NCBI GenBank assembly: GCA_027577595.1 | Contig: JANBRJ010000052.1 | Coordinates: 1 to 64,000, forward strand | Direction: 5' to 3' | Origin: Coemansia sp. RSA 487 | Lineage: Eukaryota; Kickxellomycota; Kickxellomycetes; Kickxellales; Kickxellaceae | Length of the DNA: 64,000 nucleotides | Shown: piece by piece, positions 63,484-64,000 of the stretch | Position numbering within the stretch: position 1 is the first letter of the stretch | Layout of the letters: every line of letters starts with the position of its first letter | Notes under the pieces: model-generated | The model's input: the letters and a program-made list of their open reading frames with translations, nothing else | Told to the model about the DNA's origin: nothing | Databases searched by the model: none | Made by a program: the position numbers and the translations under genes

Positions 63484-64000
63484 TGCCAAAGAACAGGATC
63501 TATACTGCCCGATCAAGTTGTGCTTGGCTCTTAAAGAGTTTGTATATCCGTTGCGATATATTACTCACAAGGCTATAATCAGTAATGCTATAAAAATGTA
63601 GCTCGATAGTTATAGAAGGAAAGAAGCGAGCAACTGGCAGAGCGAGCATCGACGGAACGCGGTGGATCCGTGATGCACAAAAGTGCTCAGATAATATGTC
63701 CAATGGGGCGTCTCCTCCGCGCTCGTTTCCAAGGTAGAAAGGCTCTGTTGAAAGGGTATCATTGGCCTGACGTGTCTCAACAGTTTGCGGTAGCAGGAGC
63801 GGGAAATGCCAGATGATTTGCCATTAATGGCGTAGCCCACGGCTGTACACTGGCTGAGTTTGCGCTCGTTCCTTGGCTTGTCTTGTGTGACTGTGCCCCC
63901 AGCTCAAAAGCAAATCGGACCCAGCAGGCAAGAGCTACAGATATTTTTGCAAATCGCTGTTGTTTCTGCTGAAAGGGCACCAGCTGTCTGCATACTGGCT
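63484..64000. other. Promoter side of the Ssh4-type gene, no gene seen
   Basis: Small open frames only, none with coding character. The window ends here. Confidence 0.45.

Overview
The window is nuclear DNA of a fungus. It carries a chitin synthase, ATG3, a PalB/Rim13-type calpain, an Ssh4/Ear1-type Rsp5 adaptor and a fungal sulfite reductase flavoprotein. Genes are dense and almost all on single long exons; I can place introns in only three, possibly four. The lack of introns, an animal-like nuclear-pore gene pair (long ELYS plus TMEM209), and a lineage-specific gene family suggest an early-diverging fungus, perhaps Zoopagomycota/Kickxellomycotina. That placement is inference, not demonstrated.

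Layout. 0.1-2.2 kb: a tiny TATA-driven gene for a 30-residue cysteine-rich peptide, then ATG3 (three exons). 2.7-13.6 kb: three tandem same-strand members of an unrecognised family; the first two start MSYIP, have a Myb/SANT-like domain, a shared C-terminal region and a coiled coil, and the third is a diverged short relative. 13.8-19.0 kb: a WD40 protein and a class I-III chitin synthase (minus strand). 20.5-24.0 kb: two Opy2-like single-pass membrane proteins, with a puzzling stretch between them that may hold missed exons. 24.2-30.5 kb: a very large Dbl-type RhoGEF with an intron directly after its start codon. 32.1-34.1 kb: the mitochondrial aspartate/glutamate carrier AGC1.

34.2-39.2 kb: tRNA-Arg(CCG) followed by a 5 kb AT-rich, gene-free island of LTR-retrotransposon fossils (Ty1/copia pol and gag pieces, and a separate gag-like fossil). 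39.3-40.9 kb: a cytochrome P450. 41.1-44.5 kb: ribosomal protein uS10, a PP2C phosphatase and a PHO13-type phosphatase (minus strand). 45.4-48.5 kb: sulfite reductase flavoprotein with an apparent siroheme-synthase (Met8/CysG-like) domain fused at the N-terminus. 48.8-63.5 kb: U1A/U2B'' snRNP protein, ELYS nucleoporin, TMEM209-like protein, Snu23/ZMAT2, a tail-anchored Pex26-like protein, a Rim13/PalB calpain, and an Ssh4/Ear1-type SPRY/PPxY membrane protein.

Functional groupings are loose, as usual in a eukaryote. Chitin synthase, Opy2-like proteins and RhoGEF all fit cell-wall and polarity signalling; ELYS and TMEM209 fit the nuclear pore; U1A and Snu23 fit the spliceosome; Rim13 and Ssh4 fit ESCRT/ubiquitin traffic. 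The most notable observations are the Met8-Met10 fusion, the tandem MSYIP family, the cysteine-rich mini-gene, the RhoGEF start-codon intron, the hidden exons near 22 kb, and the fossil island beside the tRNA gene.
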